DNA from: Crocinitomicaceae bacterium
GTDB lineage: Bacteria > Bacteroidota > Bacteroidia > Flavobacteriales_D > Crocinitomicaceae
Direction: 5' to 3'
Length of the DNA: 38,109 nucleotides
Assembly: GCA_029249445.1 (NCBI GenBank)
Contig: JAQWHI010000007.1
Coordinates: 1 to 38,109 of the forward strand
In this document: piece by piece, positions 14,662 through 22,815 of the stretch
Position numbering within the stretch: the first letter of the stretch is position 1
How the letters are laid out: every line of letters begins with the position of its first letter
Made by a program: the position numbers and the translations under genes
Notes under the pieces: generated by a model
Databases searched by the model: none
What the model saw: only the letters and a program-made list of their open reading frames with translations
Told to the model about the DNA's origin: nothing

Positions 14662-15402
14662 CTATTTTTTTAGTGATTTGATCACTGTCAATGCAGCGCA
14701 AATAAACAATATTATGACCGATAGAAAGTAAACAATGTTTTTGGTATCAATTACTCCTCTTTTGATTCCATCATAGTGGTATGTCATTCCAAAATATTGA
14801 ACAACCGAATCAAAGCTTCCCATTAGATCAAATGAAGCCAAAAGGGCTAATCCACCTACCTCGGGCATCAATAACCAACAGGAGAAAAGAGACAATATGA
14901 AAGCAACTATTTGACTGCTTGTTAGGGACGAGGTAAAAATTCCAATTGCAACGAAAGAGGCACCCAAAAGAATCAATCCAAGGTAAGAGGCCAATGTTGC
15001 TCCATCATCAATAATACCCACTGGATTACCAAGATAGTGCATTGATCCGTAGTAGGTAAGTGTGGGAATCAGCGCAATGATCATTAGAGTCACACTAGCG
15101 AAATATTTCGCAAGAAGTATTTTTAAATCTGAAATGGGTCGTGTAAATAGAAGTTCAATTGTACCTGTTCTTCTTTCTTCAGCAATCGATCTCATGGTTA
15201 TCGCTGGGATAAGAATTAAAAAGATCAGAGGTGTTGCATTGAAAAAAGGGATCAAATCTGCCTCTGCTCCTTGCAATAGATTTGCATCAATTGATGCAAT
15301 CCAATGCATAATTCCGGAGGTGATTAAAAAGATAAGTATGAAAACGTATCCAATCACTGAACTCAAAAAACTTCTTATTTCCTTGAAATATAGTGCTCTC
15401 AT
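14662..15402 (-). CDS. gldF: Gliding-motility ABC transporter permease GldF
   Basis: The product has 246 residues and is an ABC-2 type integral membrane protein with about six hydrophobic helices. It begins MRALYFKEIRSFLSSVIGYV. The cytoplasmic motif AEERRTGTIELLFTRPISD is highly typical of GldF and related ABC-2 permeases, as is the C-terminal YHYDGIKRGVIDTKNIVYFL. It forms the membrane channel of the GldA-GldF-GldG transporter, whose substrate is unknown. It is the first gene of the gldF-gldG-DUF4340 run. I could not find a TAnnTTTG box close upstream. Confidence 0.94.
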   Translation of the reverse strand: MRALYFKEIRSFLSSVIGYVFILIFLITSGIMHWIASIDANLLQGAEADLIPFFNATPLIFLILIPAITMRSIAEERRTGTIELLFTRPISDLKILLAKYFASVTLMIIALIPTLTYYGSMHYLGNPVGIIDDGATLASYLGLILLGASFVAIGIFTSSLTSSQIVAFILSLFSCWLLMPEVGGLALLASFDLMGSFDSVVQYFGMTYHYDGIKRGVIDTKNIVYFLSVIILFICAALTVIKSLKK

Positions 15403-15715
15403 TGATGTGTAAGAATTAAATCAGCGATTTGTGAACTGATAAGAATTTCGTCACTCCAAAAATAAGATTAATGTTCAATACATCAAGTGCTTCGATGCAA
15501 AGTGTTGTTGTCATTTATCAATAAATTGGTGTTGATTAGTTGATACAAATAACTATTCGACTTCAAAAATTTTATTTGATCGTGGATGATCAATTTATTT
15601 TTGTCATTTCGGTCCATAAATACTGTTTCTCGTAAATAATATCGATACCTTCTCTATTCAAATAGATTAATTGTAAATTTGGACCATCCGATACAATTAA
15701 TACAATACCGATTGA
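15403..15715. other. Intergenic region between gldF and a methyltransferase gene (313 bp)
   Basis: An AT-rich spacer between divergent genes with no credible open frame. It holds a promoter-like pair pointing to the methyltransferase (15575-15603), a second TAAATTTG box (15674-15681), and a 6-bp inverted repeat GGTCCA (15611-15616) / TGGACC (15680-15685). I see no tRNA, small RNA or mobile element. Confidence 0.6.
15575..15603 (+). promoter_or_regulatory. Candidate promoter for the methyltransferase gene
   Basis: TTTG at 15575-15578 and TATTTTTG at 15596-15603 are 17 nt apart, an acceptable spacing. It would give a leader of about 105 nt. A second -7-like box, TAAATTTG at 15674-15681, is closer to the ATG but lacks a -33 element. 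AT richness makes chance matches likely. Confidence 0.4.
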
Positions 15716-16480
15716 ATGAGTAAAATACAAACAGCAGAGAGGGTTTCAGGAAGTGATACTTCAGATAATTATGTTTTTCAAAGAAGTCTTTTGGCATATG
15801 TTCAAGCTGCGAAGTTAGTCTCAGGTCGGGTACTTGAGATCGGAACAGGTAGTGGTTACGGTATAGAAGTCATCAGTCCAAATGTAGATTCTTTTGTGAC
15901 AATTGATAAATTTGAAACCTCGGCAAGAGAGAAAATAAAAGGACACAGTAATGTTGAGTTTAAAAAGATGAACGTGCCGCCTTTAACTGGTTTTGAAGAC
16001 AATTCATTTGATTTTGTAATTTCATTCCAAGTGATTGAACACATTCAAAAAGATCATGAATTTGTTAAAGAAATTCACCGTGTTTTGAAGCCTGAAGGTA
16101 AAATGATCATCACTACTCCGAATAAGAGTATGTCAATCACGCGCAACCCATGGCACATTCGGGAATATGAAATTAATGTATTGAAAGAAATGTTCGAGAA
16201 GTATTTTTCGAGTGTTGATGCCAGAGGAGTTTTTGGTAATGATTCGGTAATGAAATACTATGAAGAGAATAAGGCTTCAGTAAACAAACTGATGCGCTTT
16301 GATATTTTCAATTTTCAGTGGTGGGGACCAAGGTGGCTCTTACAAATTCCTTATGACATCATGAACCGCAGAAATCGCAACAAGTTAACTGATGCGGGAG
16401 CTCATATTAAAATGGAGGATTACTTTGTTGACAAAGCCAAGGCGGGTTGTTTTGATTTGTTCTACGTTGCAACGAAATAA
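15716..16480 (+). CDS. Class I SAM-dependent methyltransferase
   Basis: The product has 254 residues. Motif I, VLEIGTGSGYGIEV (residues 39-52), binds S-adenosylmethionine. FVTIDKFE is the post-I acidic strand, DNSFDFVISFQVIEHI is motif II, and LKPEGKMIITTPNK is motif III, the order of a Methyltransf_11/25 domain. The C-terminal part (NRRNRNKLTDAGAHIKMEDY) is not informative about the substrate. No signal peptide, so it is cytoplasmic. It stands alone on the plus strand between gldF and the ABM-domain gene, and nothing nearby tells what it methylates. Small molecules or lipids are usual substrates in this family, but that is general knowledge only. Confidence 0.88.
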   Translation: MSKIQTAERVSGSDTSDNYVFQRSLLAYVQAAKLVSGRVLEIGTGSGYGIEVISPNVDSFVTIDKFETSAREKIKGHSNVEFKKMNVPPLTGFEDNSFDFVISFQVIEHIQKDHEFVKEIHRVLKPEGKMIITTPNKSMSITRNPWHIREYEINVLKEMFEKYFSSVDARGVFGNDSVMKYYEENKASVNKLMRFDIFNFQWWGPRWLLQIPYDIMNRRNRNKLTDAGAHIKMEDYFVDKAKAGCFDLFYVATK

Positions 16481-16513
16481 TCTAGCAATTTAAAATGCAC
16501 CTGTCTTCATCTG

Positions 16514-16834
16514 TCAATGTCCGTGAATGTGTTCAGTTTTGAATCCGTCAAAATGGGAATAAAGAGTCCAAGCCTCGGGCTTTTTATTGAACCATGGTTT
16601 TATTTTTGGCCATATTTCTCCAAATACTTCAGAGTTGCGGTATGCATTTAATGAATCTTGGCTATCCCATTGACTGTAAGTCATAACAGTTGATCGCTTA
16701 TTCAGGTCATTGTAAAGAATCATTCCGTTGCATCCAGGAAAATCGTTGACTACATTTTTTATTGTATCGAAGAAGGATATAAATTCTTCGATTTTATCCT
16801 CGCGAAATTCCAATTTTACAATTCGCGTAATCAT
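16514..16834 (-). CDS. Antibiotic biosynthesis monooxygenase (ABM) domain protein
   Basis: A small protein of 106 residues with one dimeric alpha/beta-barrel ABM domain (MITRIVKLEFREDKIEEF, YSQWDSQDSLNAYRNSEVF, WPKIKPWF). Such proteins include quinol monooxygenases and heme-degrading enzymes, but many have no known reaction. The C-terminus contains several histidines (SHFDGF, HIHGH). Its start codon overlaps the stop of the SAM hydrolase-type gene by one base (TAATG arrangement at 16834), so the two are translationally coupled. That coupling is the best clue to its role, but no specific function follows from it. Confidence 0.82.
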   Translation of the reverse strand: MITRIVKLEFREDKIEEFISFFDTIKNVVNDFPGCNGMILYNDLNKRSTVMTYSQWDSQDSLNAYRNSEVFGEIWPKIKPWFNKKPEAWTLYSHFDGFKTEHIHGH

Positions 16835-17694
16835 TAAAATAAAGATTCAATTGTGGAACGCGATCCCTGAGGTGTGAATTCGATACGAACAACATTGGTT
16901 TTACGCAGTCCAAAGAGTTGTTCTGCTCCTCCGCTACTTGCACTAGCACCCCGATTGATGGCTATTTCTAAATAATCGTTCTCGTTAAAAACAGCCACTT
17001 TTTCTCCTTGTGCCACTTCATTATATGTGTTGGATATTTGATCGATGAAGTATTCTTTTCTCTTGAAATAGATTGTGAACGGTGTGTTGTCTCCAAATCG
17101 ATCGAATAACGACTTATGAACATTGGTTATAGCGTTTCCGTAGCTATCAATATGTATCACGTGTCCCTTAATGAGATTTGTCTCCGATACAGCTGTGAGT
17201 GACAAGGCATTTTTATATCCATTAAAGGAGGTAGCAAACGACTCTAGATTTTCACCATTTGCTAATCGGATTGCAGCATTAATTAAAATATTTTTTGTTG
17301 GAAATTTGAATGCGCTGGTATCCGCGATAAAGTCGTCAATTCGCCAAATTGAATCTGGACGTTCCTCCTTTAGGAAAGCACCAAAAAAACCGTTGTCATT
17401 TGAAATAAAAAAATGGTTTTTATACTCCATTATTGTCGGGAAACTTCCGTCTGTTCCACCAAAATTTACAATTGGCTCACTATCGACGCCAATCACATGG
17501 ATTGTTCCTTCCGGGAAGTCTTCGTAACAACTCGAAATGTGAAATGCAGCTTCTGAAATGTCAAAAGGGGTGACATCATGCGTGATATCAATAATAGTAA
17601 TATTATCAACACGGGAAAGAAGCTTGCCTTTTAGGGATGCCACATAGTGGTCATTCAATCCCATGTCAGTGGTTAATGTTATTGTGCTCATCAT
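16834..17694 (-). CDS. SAM hydroxide adenosyltransferase (DUF62 / SAM hydrolase family)
   Basis: The product has 286 residues, the usual size. The N-terminal ITLTTDMGLNDHYVASLKG carries the conserved Asp/Asn of the fluorinase/chlorinase/DUF62 family, and IDITHDVTPFDISEAAFHI and GTIHVIGVDSEP are also diagnostic. The C-terminal barrel domain includes VIHIDSYGNAITNV. Members split S-adenosylmethionine into adenosine and methionine using water. Lacking the halogenase loop evidence, hydrolysis is the safer prediction. Two adjacent ATG codons (17694 and 17691) could serve as the start. It overlaps the ABM gene by one base. PhoH and purC follow on the other strand. Confidence 0.9.
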   Translation of the reverse strand: MMSTITLTTDMGLNDHYVASLKGKLLSRVDNITIIDITHDVTPFDISEAAFHISSCYEDFPEGTIHVIGVDSEPIVNFGGTDGSFPTIMEYKNHFFISNDNGFFGAFLKEERPDSIWRIDDFIADTSAFKFPTKNILINAAIRLANGENLESFATSFNGYKNALSLTAVSETNLIKGHVIHIDSYGNAITNVHKSLFDRFGDNTPFTIYFKRKEYFIDQISNTYNEVAQGEKVAVFNENDYLEIAINRGASASSGGAEQLFGLRKTNVVRIEFTPQGSRSTIESLF

Positions 17695-17779
17695 TGAAAA
17701 ATCGATCCCTAGAGACGAATATTTTTCTAAATTTGGTTTGTGAAATTATTACGAGTAAAGTTATAAATAAAATAGTCTA

Positions 17780-18757
17780 TTGTTAGAAAATAAGATTGAA
17801 ATTAAAGGAATTAATCCTGCGGAGTTGTTCGGCGTTAACAATGTGAAACTAAAATACATTCGGAGTTTTTTTCCAAAACTCAAAATTGCGGCACGTGGAA
17901 ATATAGTTACAGTGACAGGTGATGAAGAGATGATTCAAGAATTTGGAAAGAAGTTTGACCTCATTCTACGGCATTTTAACAAATTCAACAATCTCACGGA
18001 GAATAATATTGATAATTTGATGATGGATGAGGGGTCGAAAATGCTCTCCTCTGGGAATGGGTCTGAAATATTGGTCCATGGAAACCATGGAGCTCAAATA
18101 AAAGCAAAAACCATAAATCAAAGAAAACTTGTGGACCTGGTCAATAAAAACGATATGGTTTTTGCTGTAGGTCCTGCTGGGACTGGAAAGACATATACCG
18201 CTGTAGCTTTGGCTGTTCGTGCACTAAAAGCAAAAGAGGTAAAACGTATTATTTTGACACGCCCTGCAGTTGAAGCAGGGGAGAATTTGGGGTTTCTACC
18301 AGGTGACTTAAAGGAAAAACTAGATCCATACTTAATGCCTCTTTACGATGCACTTCGCGATATGATTCCTCCTGAAAAGCTTGCTGATATGATCGAGTTT
18401 GGCATCATTGAAATTGCACCACTTGCATTTATGCGGGGAAGAACGTTAGACAAGGCATTCGTAATCTTAGATGAGGCTCAAAACACAACCACTATGCAAA
18501 TCAAGATGTTTCTGACGCGCATGGGGAAGAGCGCAAAATTTGCAATTACTGGGGATATGTCGCAGGTGGATTTGCCTAGAAAACAGAAGTCTGGCTTGGC
18601 ATTTGCGCTTGATGCGCTCAGTGGAGTGGATGGTGTGGGAATCATACGTATGGGACAAGCTGACGTTATGCGTCACAAACTTGTAAAGAAAATTATTGTA
18701 GCTATGGACAAAGCTGAGTCTGAGAAGGACAAAAAACAAGATTCGAGTCAAGATTGA
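17780..18757 (+). CDS. PhoH-like ATPase
   Basis: The product has 325 residues. After a KH-like N-terminal region (INPAELFGVNNVKLKYI, LKIAARGNIVTVTGDEE), the ATPase domain shows Walker A GPAGTGKT (131-138) and Walker B with DEAQ (231-234), plus TRPAVEAGENLGFLPGDL and KFAITGDMSQVDLP. PhoH proteins are nucleotide hydrolases linked to RNA metabolism or stress; the exact role is unsettled. The start must be TTG at 17780, because the only in-frame codons between it and the stop at 17768-17770 are AAT, AGT and CTA. The N-terminus it gives aligns well with family members. It is divergent from the SAM hydrolase-type gene and precedes purC by 92 nt. Confidence 0.92.
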   Translation: MLENKIEIKGINPAELFGVNNVKLKYIRSFFPKLKIAARGNIVTVTGDEEMIQEFGKKFDLILRHFNKFNNLTENNIDNLMMDEGSKMLSSGNGSEILVHGNHGAQIKAKTINQRKLVDLVNKNDMVFAVGPAGTGKTYTAVALAVRALKAKEVKRIILTRPAVEAGENLGFLPGDLKEKLDPYLMPLYDALRDMIPPEKLADMIEFGIIEIAPLAFMRGRTLDKAFVILDEAQNTTTMQIKMFLTRMGKSAKFAITGDMSQVDLPRKQKSGLAFALDALSGVDGVGIIRMGQADVMRHKLVKKIIVAMDKAESEKDKKQDSSQD

Positions 18758-18786
18758 TTGTCCAATGTGAATAAGATGTTACAATT

Positions 18787-18802
18787 CAATTCAATTGAAT
18801 TG
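18787..18802. repeat. 16-bp perfect palindrome before purC
   Basis: CAATTCAATTGAATTG is identical to its reverse complement, with no loop bases, and overlaps the TTG that may serve as the -33 element of purC. The lack of a loop and of a T run makes an operator more likely than a terminator. AT-rich composition means chance cannot be excluded. Confidence 0.45.
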
Positions 18803-18832
18803 TTAATTATGCAATATGAATTAATAATTTTG
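18800..18832 (+). promoter_or_regulatory. Candidate promoter for purC
   Basis: TTG at 18800-18802 and TAATTTTG at 18825-18832 are 22 nt apart, within the reported range for flavobacterial promoters. The purC ATG is at 18850, giving a leader of roughly 10-15 nt. Confidence 0.5.
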
Positions 18833-18849
18833 CAGAAAAACAGAAGATT

Positions 18850-19797
18850 ATGAGTGGAGCAATCACTGAAAGCACATTTTCATTTAAAGGACAAATAAAT
18901 GAGTACAATGGCAAAGTTCGCGATGTTTATACTCTAGAAAATGGGTTGTTGGTTATGGTGGCCTCAGACCGAATTTCTGCATTCGATCATATTCTTCCAA
19001 AAGGAATTCCTCACAAAGGACAAGTATTGAACCAAGTCGCTACGATGTTTCTTGAGGCTACGAAAGATATTGTTCCCAATTGGTTGTTGGCGACACCGGA
19101 CCCCTCTGTTGCTATCGGTCATGCATGCGATCCAATTCGTGTTGAAATGGTGATTCGTGGCTACATGTCAGGTCATGCAGCAAGAGAGTATAAGGCGGGG
19201 AAAAGAGAATTGTGCGGCGTTCCAATGCCTGAAGGAATGAAAGAAAATGATAAGTTTCCCGTTCCGATTATCACACCAGCAACGAAAGCAGAGGAAGGAC
19301 ATGATGAAGACATTTCAAGAGAAGATATAATCGAACGGGGAATTGTTTCTGAAGCTGTTTACTTAAAGCTTGAAGAATATACAAGAGCATTGTTCCAAAG
19401 AGGGACAGAAATGGCTGCAAAACAGGGGCTAATTTTAGTAGATACGAAGTATGAATTTGGAATGCGAAATGGCGAGGTTGTCTTAATTGATGAGATTCAT
19501 ACTCCAGATTCTTCGCGTTATTTCTACGCTGAAGGTTATCAAGAACGTCAAGAAGCAAATATGCCCCAAAAGCAATTGTCAAAAGAATTTGTCCGTCAGT
19601 GGTTAATTGAAAATGGTTTTCAAGGTCTCCAGGGTCAAGTAATGCCTGTTATGCCGGATGATTTTGTTTCGATTGTCACCGACCGTTATGTTGAACTTTA
19701 TGAGAAAATTACCGGGAATAAATTTGAGAAAGCCGATACCTCTGATATTACCACCCGCATTCAAACAAATGTTGATCATTATCTAGAAAAGATGTAG
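18850..19797 (+). CDS. purC: Phosphoribosylaminoimidazole-succinocarboxamide synthase
   Basis: PurC joins aspartate to CAIR with ATP to form SAICAR in purine synthesis. The product has 315 residues, fitting the longer form of the family. Motifs: [59 protein letters not shown] and [15 protein letters not shown], covering nucleotide and substrate binding. Cytoplasmic. It lies alone with phoH upstream, not in a pur operon. It converges with the AsmA-like gene with only 7 nt between the stop codons, so there is no room for a separate terminator. Confidence 0.97.
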   Translation: MSGAITESTFSFKGQINEYNGKVRDVYTLENGLLVMVASDRISAFDHILPKGIPHKGQVLNQVATMFLEATKDIVPNWLLATPDPSVAIGHACDPIRVEMVIRGYMSGHAAREYKAGKRELCGVPMPEGMKENDKFPVPIITPATKAEEGHDEDISREDIIERGIVSEAVYLKLEEYTRALFQRGTEMAAKQGLILVDTKYEFGMRNGEVVLIDEIHTPDSSRYFYAEGYQERQEANMPQKQLSKEFVRQWLIENGFQGLQGQVMPVMPDDFVSIVTDRYVELYEKITGNKFEKADTSDITTRIQTNVDHYLEKM

Positions 19798-19804
19798 ACA
19801 GCTT

Positions 19805-22672
19805 TTACCGAAGCTTATCCGCTTGTTCACGCGCTTTAATCATAATATCGTCTGCTTTTTGAGCGCCTTCGAGTTCAATTTTGATCGCAATCTCTTCTTG
19901 TTTCTCCACGTATTTTTTTGCTGCACTTTCAGCAATTTTCTTTTTGATTGGATTGTTTCCAGCTGCTTGAATTAATTGATCTGCGTGTTTCTTGGCTTCA
20001 GTTCTCAATTTATTGGCAGCGTTTTTTGACTCTAACTTGACAGCATCTGCCTTTTTTTGTGCCTCTTCAAGAATCGCTTTTTTCTGTTCCTCAACAGCTG
20101 CTTTGAGGTCGTCAATTTGATTATTGATAAGGGTCGTTACTGAATCCTTGACCGTTTCTTTCAGATCATCAACAATTCCACCTACTTTGTTTTTTACCGC
20201 TGCTGCAATTTGTTCTTTTATATCTGTTGAGACTTTCGGATTTTTAGGAGCTCCATTGATAAATACATTTATTGGTATGAGTGCAGGTAAATCACCACCC
20301 TTCAAGGTAGGATGGAGTCCATTTAATAGTAATAGTCCGTTTTCAACTTGTTGAAGTAATGATGCAGGTATTTTTTCTCTCGGTAGGTTCATTGTCATTG
20401 TATAATTCATGTCTTTCTCTAAAGAACTGTATCCAGAAACTTTGGTTTCAATTCCTGCTATTGTAATATCGAATGGAGTCAGAAGCAATTTCCCATCATG
20501 TATAGAGAAGTGAGCTACGAAATCTTTGAGAGTTTGATTTGAGAAATCTTTAATTTGTGTCACTTTTTCAATTTTTTCAAGCAGTTCGAATCCATTTATT
20601 TTCAGTTTGTTGGAGCGAATATCTCCATCACTTGAAATGGAAGAGAGAATAGGTATTAGAGAGTTGTCCAATACAGAATTCATTGTGAATTTTGAGGATA
20701 TTTTTCCCTTTGCGTATTTAGCAATTGGAGCGAGCTTCCCTACGGTCAAAAAGTTCGATGTCAACGCTTCAACATCTATATTTTTTAGGTCATAACTAAA
20801 ATCAAATATTGGTTCTTTCTTATTTCTGGTATCGTAATTTCCAGAAAGATTAATTTCACCTCCCATTGAACTCATAATGAGGTTGCTAAGCTGTGCAACT
20901 TCATCTTTTAATCGTACTTTTCCATTGATGTTTTTAACAGCTAGTCCATTGTATTTTACTTCTTTAATAGTTGTTGCTAACTTAAAATCAATATTGTCTG
21001 GAACCAATGTTGGTTCACTCACTAGATCTGCTGAATCCTCTCTTTCATTTCCTTCTTTAATCGGCATTTCTTCTGGTACTTCCTCTGGGTAAATACCCAT
21101 TAACTCGTCCAAATCTAAATGATCACTGTTAAAGGCGAAATCACCGGTTAACTCATCGTCTCTTAACAGGTATCCAAAGTAATTTCCGATAGTACCATTC
21201 ATGGCAATATCTGAATTACCAATGATTGCGTCCATTGCATTGAGTGTTAGATACTCCGGTGAGAATGACAACTTCATTTGATTGATTTTAAGCTCCTTAT
21301 TGAAGCTGGAGGTAGCATAGTTTACGTCAGAGAACTCCATTACTCCTTTGGCTATAAAATTCTCATAATCTTCGGAGTCTAATGCACTTAACTCACCCTT
21401 GACATAAATGTCGGCATCAAGAGTACCGGCATATTTTTCTCCATCTTCTAAAGGAATAAATTCCTCAATTGATGCCAAGTCAATATGGGCTTTTAGTGAT
21501 GATTGAATAAATGGATCAGTCATTAATTGACGTATATAGAGTGATGCATCAACCTTATTTTTAGATAGGTTCGCATAAAATGACGGGACTTCAAAAATCA
21601 TCTTATTTAAATCTTTTCCTCCTGGAAATTTGCTATTTGCATCAATCTGAATATTGGTAATCTTTTTGAGACCTGGGTATTTGATTGACCCATTTTTAAC
21701 TTTTATTCCAAAATCCCATCCAGGTAAATTTTTGTCATCCATTTTACCATTGATCGAGACATTCAATGCCATTTTCCCTGATGATACCATGCTCTCATAT
21801 CCTGAATGATAGAAGGCTGGTACCAAGGACAAAAAGTCTTTGAACGAAGCTTGGGAGGCATCAATGCTAAGCTCCATATCATCATAGCCGTCAAACATCT
21901 GATAAACTCCATTTAATGAAAACATCAAATTGTTCATCGCAATGGTATTCTCTTTCATTGTGAACTTTGTAGATGCATCATCGAAATTTATAAATAGGTT
22001 AATCGCAGCATCTGTTTTTACGTTTGTTAAATATTGAATGCCTTCCATTTGATAGGTGAGCTTGTCAATTTTAGTAGTTGTTCTAAAAATAACGTCGGAA
22101 GCTGTGAAGTCGCCTTGCCCAGTATGGTTGATGTTTATCAGTTTGGCATACATTTCGTATGGACGGTCGTTGTAGTTGATTGTACCGTTTTTAATACTGT
22201 ATTCATTCAGTGACAGTTTAAAATTTGAGGGTTCTTCGATATCTTCATCGGTTTTTTCCTCAACTGTTTTTAGAATATCATAATTTGCTTCGCCATTTTC
22301 TAAAATTCGCACGTCTATTTTAGGATTGTTTAAATGAATTTCATCGATTTCTATTTGATTGCCTGAAACAACATCCCAAAATGAAAGGTGTGCTGTTAAT
22401 GTTTCAATATTGATCAATTCTACATCTTTGAATTTATCTTTTCCAGTTATTGTTGTTTCATGCAGTTCTACTGTCAGATTCGGGAAAGTGCTTATGAATG
22501 TTAAATCAAAATCTTTAATTGCCAATTTTGCATTCAACTCTTTATTTGCTTCTTCAACAATTAGAGATTTGATCTGATCCTTGAATAATACGGGGATCAA
22601 AAGGAATAAAACGAATAGTGTTGCAATTGCAATGCCTAGCCATTTAAGTGCTTTTGGAAGGATCTTTTTCAT
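19805..22672 (-). CDS. AsmA family protein
   Basis: A large protein of 955 residues. An N-terminal membrane helix (ALKWLGIAIATLFVLFLLIP) is followed by the AsmA/DUF748 pattern (AKLAIKDFDLTFISTFPNL, VELHETTITGKDKF, IEIDEIHLNNPKIDVRI). The long middle region of repeating strands is like the bridge-forming AsmA/TamB/VPS13-like proteins proposed to move phospholipids across the periplasm. The last 120 residues are different: a highly charged Ala/Lys/Glu-rich helix (KKAILEEAQKKADAVKLESK and onward to the C-terminus), likely a coiled coil. The gene is divergent from ccsBA and converges tightly with purC. Assignment to AsmA is firm; the transport role is inferred from the family. Confidence 0.87.
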   Translation of the reverse strand: MKKILPKALKWLGIAIATLFVLFLLIPVLFKDQIKSLIVEEANKELNAKLAIKDFDLTFISTFPNLTVELHETTITGKDKFKDVELINIETLTAHLSFWDVVSGNQIEIDEIHLNNPKIDVRILENGEANYDILKTVEEKTDEDIEEPSNFKLSLNEYSIKNGTINYNDRPYEMYAKLININHTGQGDFTASDVIFRTTTKIDKLTYQMEGIQYLTNVKTDAAINLFINFDDASTKFTMKENTIAMNNLMFSLNGVYQMFDGYDDMELSIDASQASFKDFLSLVPAFYHSGYESMVSSGKMALNVSINGKMDDKNLPGWDFGIKVKNGSIKYPGLKKITNIQIDANSKFPGGKDLNKMIFEVPSFYANLSKNKVDASLYIRQLMTDPFIQSSLKAHIDLASIEEFIPLEDGEKYAGTLDADIYVKGELSALDSEDYENFIAKGVMEFSDVNYATSSFNKELKINQMKLSFSPEYLTLNAMDAIIGNSDIAMNGTIGNYFGYLLRDDELTGDFAFNSDHLDLDELMGIYPEEVPEEMPIKEGNEREDSADLVSEPTLVPDNIDFKLATTIKEVKYNGLAVKNINGKVRLKDEVAQLSNLIMSSMGGEINLSGNYDTRNKKEPIFDFSYDLKNIDVEALTSNFLTVGKLAPIAKYAKGKISSKFTMNSVLDNSLIPILSSISSDGDIRSNKLKINGFELLEKIEKVTQIKDFSNQTLKDFVAHFSIHDGKLLLTPFDITIAGIETKVSGYSSLEKDMNYTMTMNLPREKIPASLLQQVENGLLLLNGLHPTLKGGDLPALIPINVFINGAPKNPKVSTDIKEQIAAAVKNKVGGIVDDLKETVKDSVTTLINNQIDDLKAAVEEQKKAILEEAQKKADAVKLESKNAANKLRTEAKKHADQLIQAAGNNPIKKKIAESAAKKYVEKQEEIAIKIELEGAQKADDIMIKAREQADKLR

Positions 22673-22702
22673 TGGATTGTCGGTTTAATATTGTGCGATA
22701 CT

Positions 22703-22710
22703 CAAAGTTA
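22703..22710 (-). promoter_or_regulatory. Candidate -7 box for the AsmA-like gene
   Basis: The minus strand reads TAACTTTG, matching TAnnTTTG, 30 nt before the ATG at 22672. No -33 TTTG is seen at the standard spacing. Confidence 0.4.
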
Positions 22711-22788
22711 AATATTTCTTTCAAATTTGATTAAGGAATTTTGGCGAAGAATGTTAAAAAAGAACCGAACCCAATTGCAATATCTCAC

Positions 22789-22796
22789 TATCTTTG
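22789..22796 (+). promoter_or_regulatory. Candidate -7 box for ccsBA; supports the internal ATG
   Basis: TATCTTTG matches TAnnTTTG and lies 19 nt before the ATG at 22816. The open frame extends upstream to a TTG at 22741, but that would place the promoter inside the gene. The nearest TTG (22775-22777) is 11 nt upstream of the box, which is too close. Confidence 0.45.
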
Positions 22797-22815
22797 TATC
22801 ACTTTAAAAAACAGA

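Noticed and set aside
19800..19815. Hairpin AGCTT/AAGCT between purC and the AsmA-like gene as a terminator
   Set aside because: Only 5 bp, inside the AsmA coding end, with no T run.
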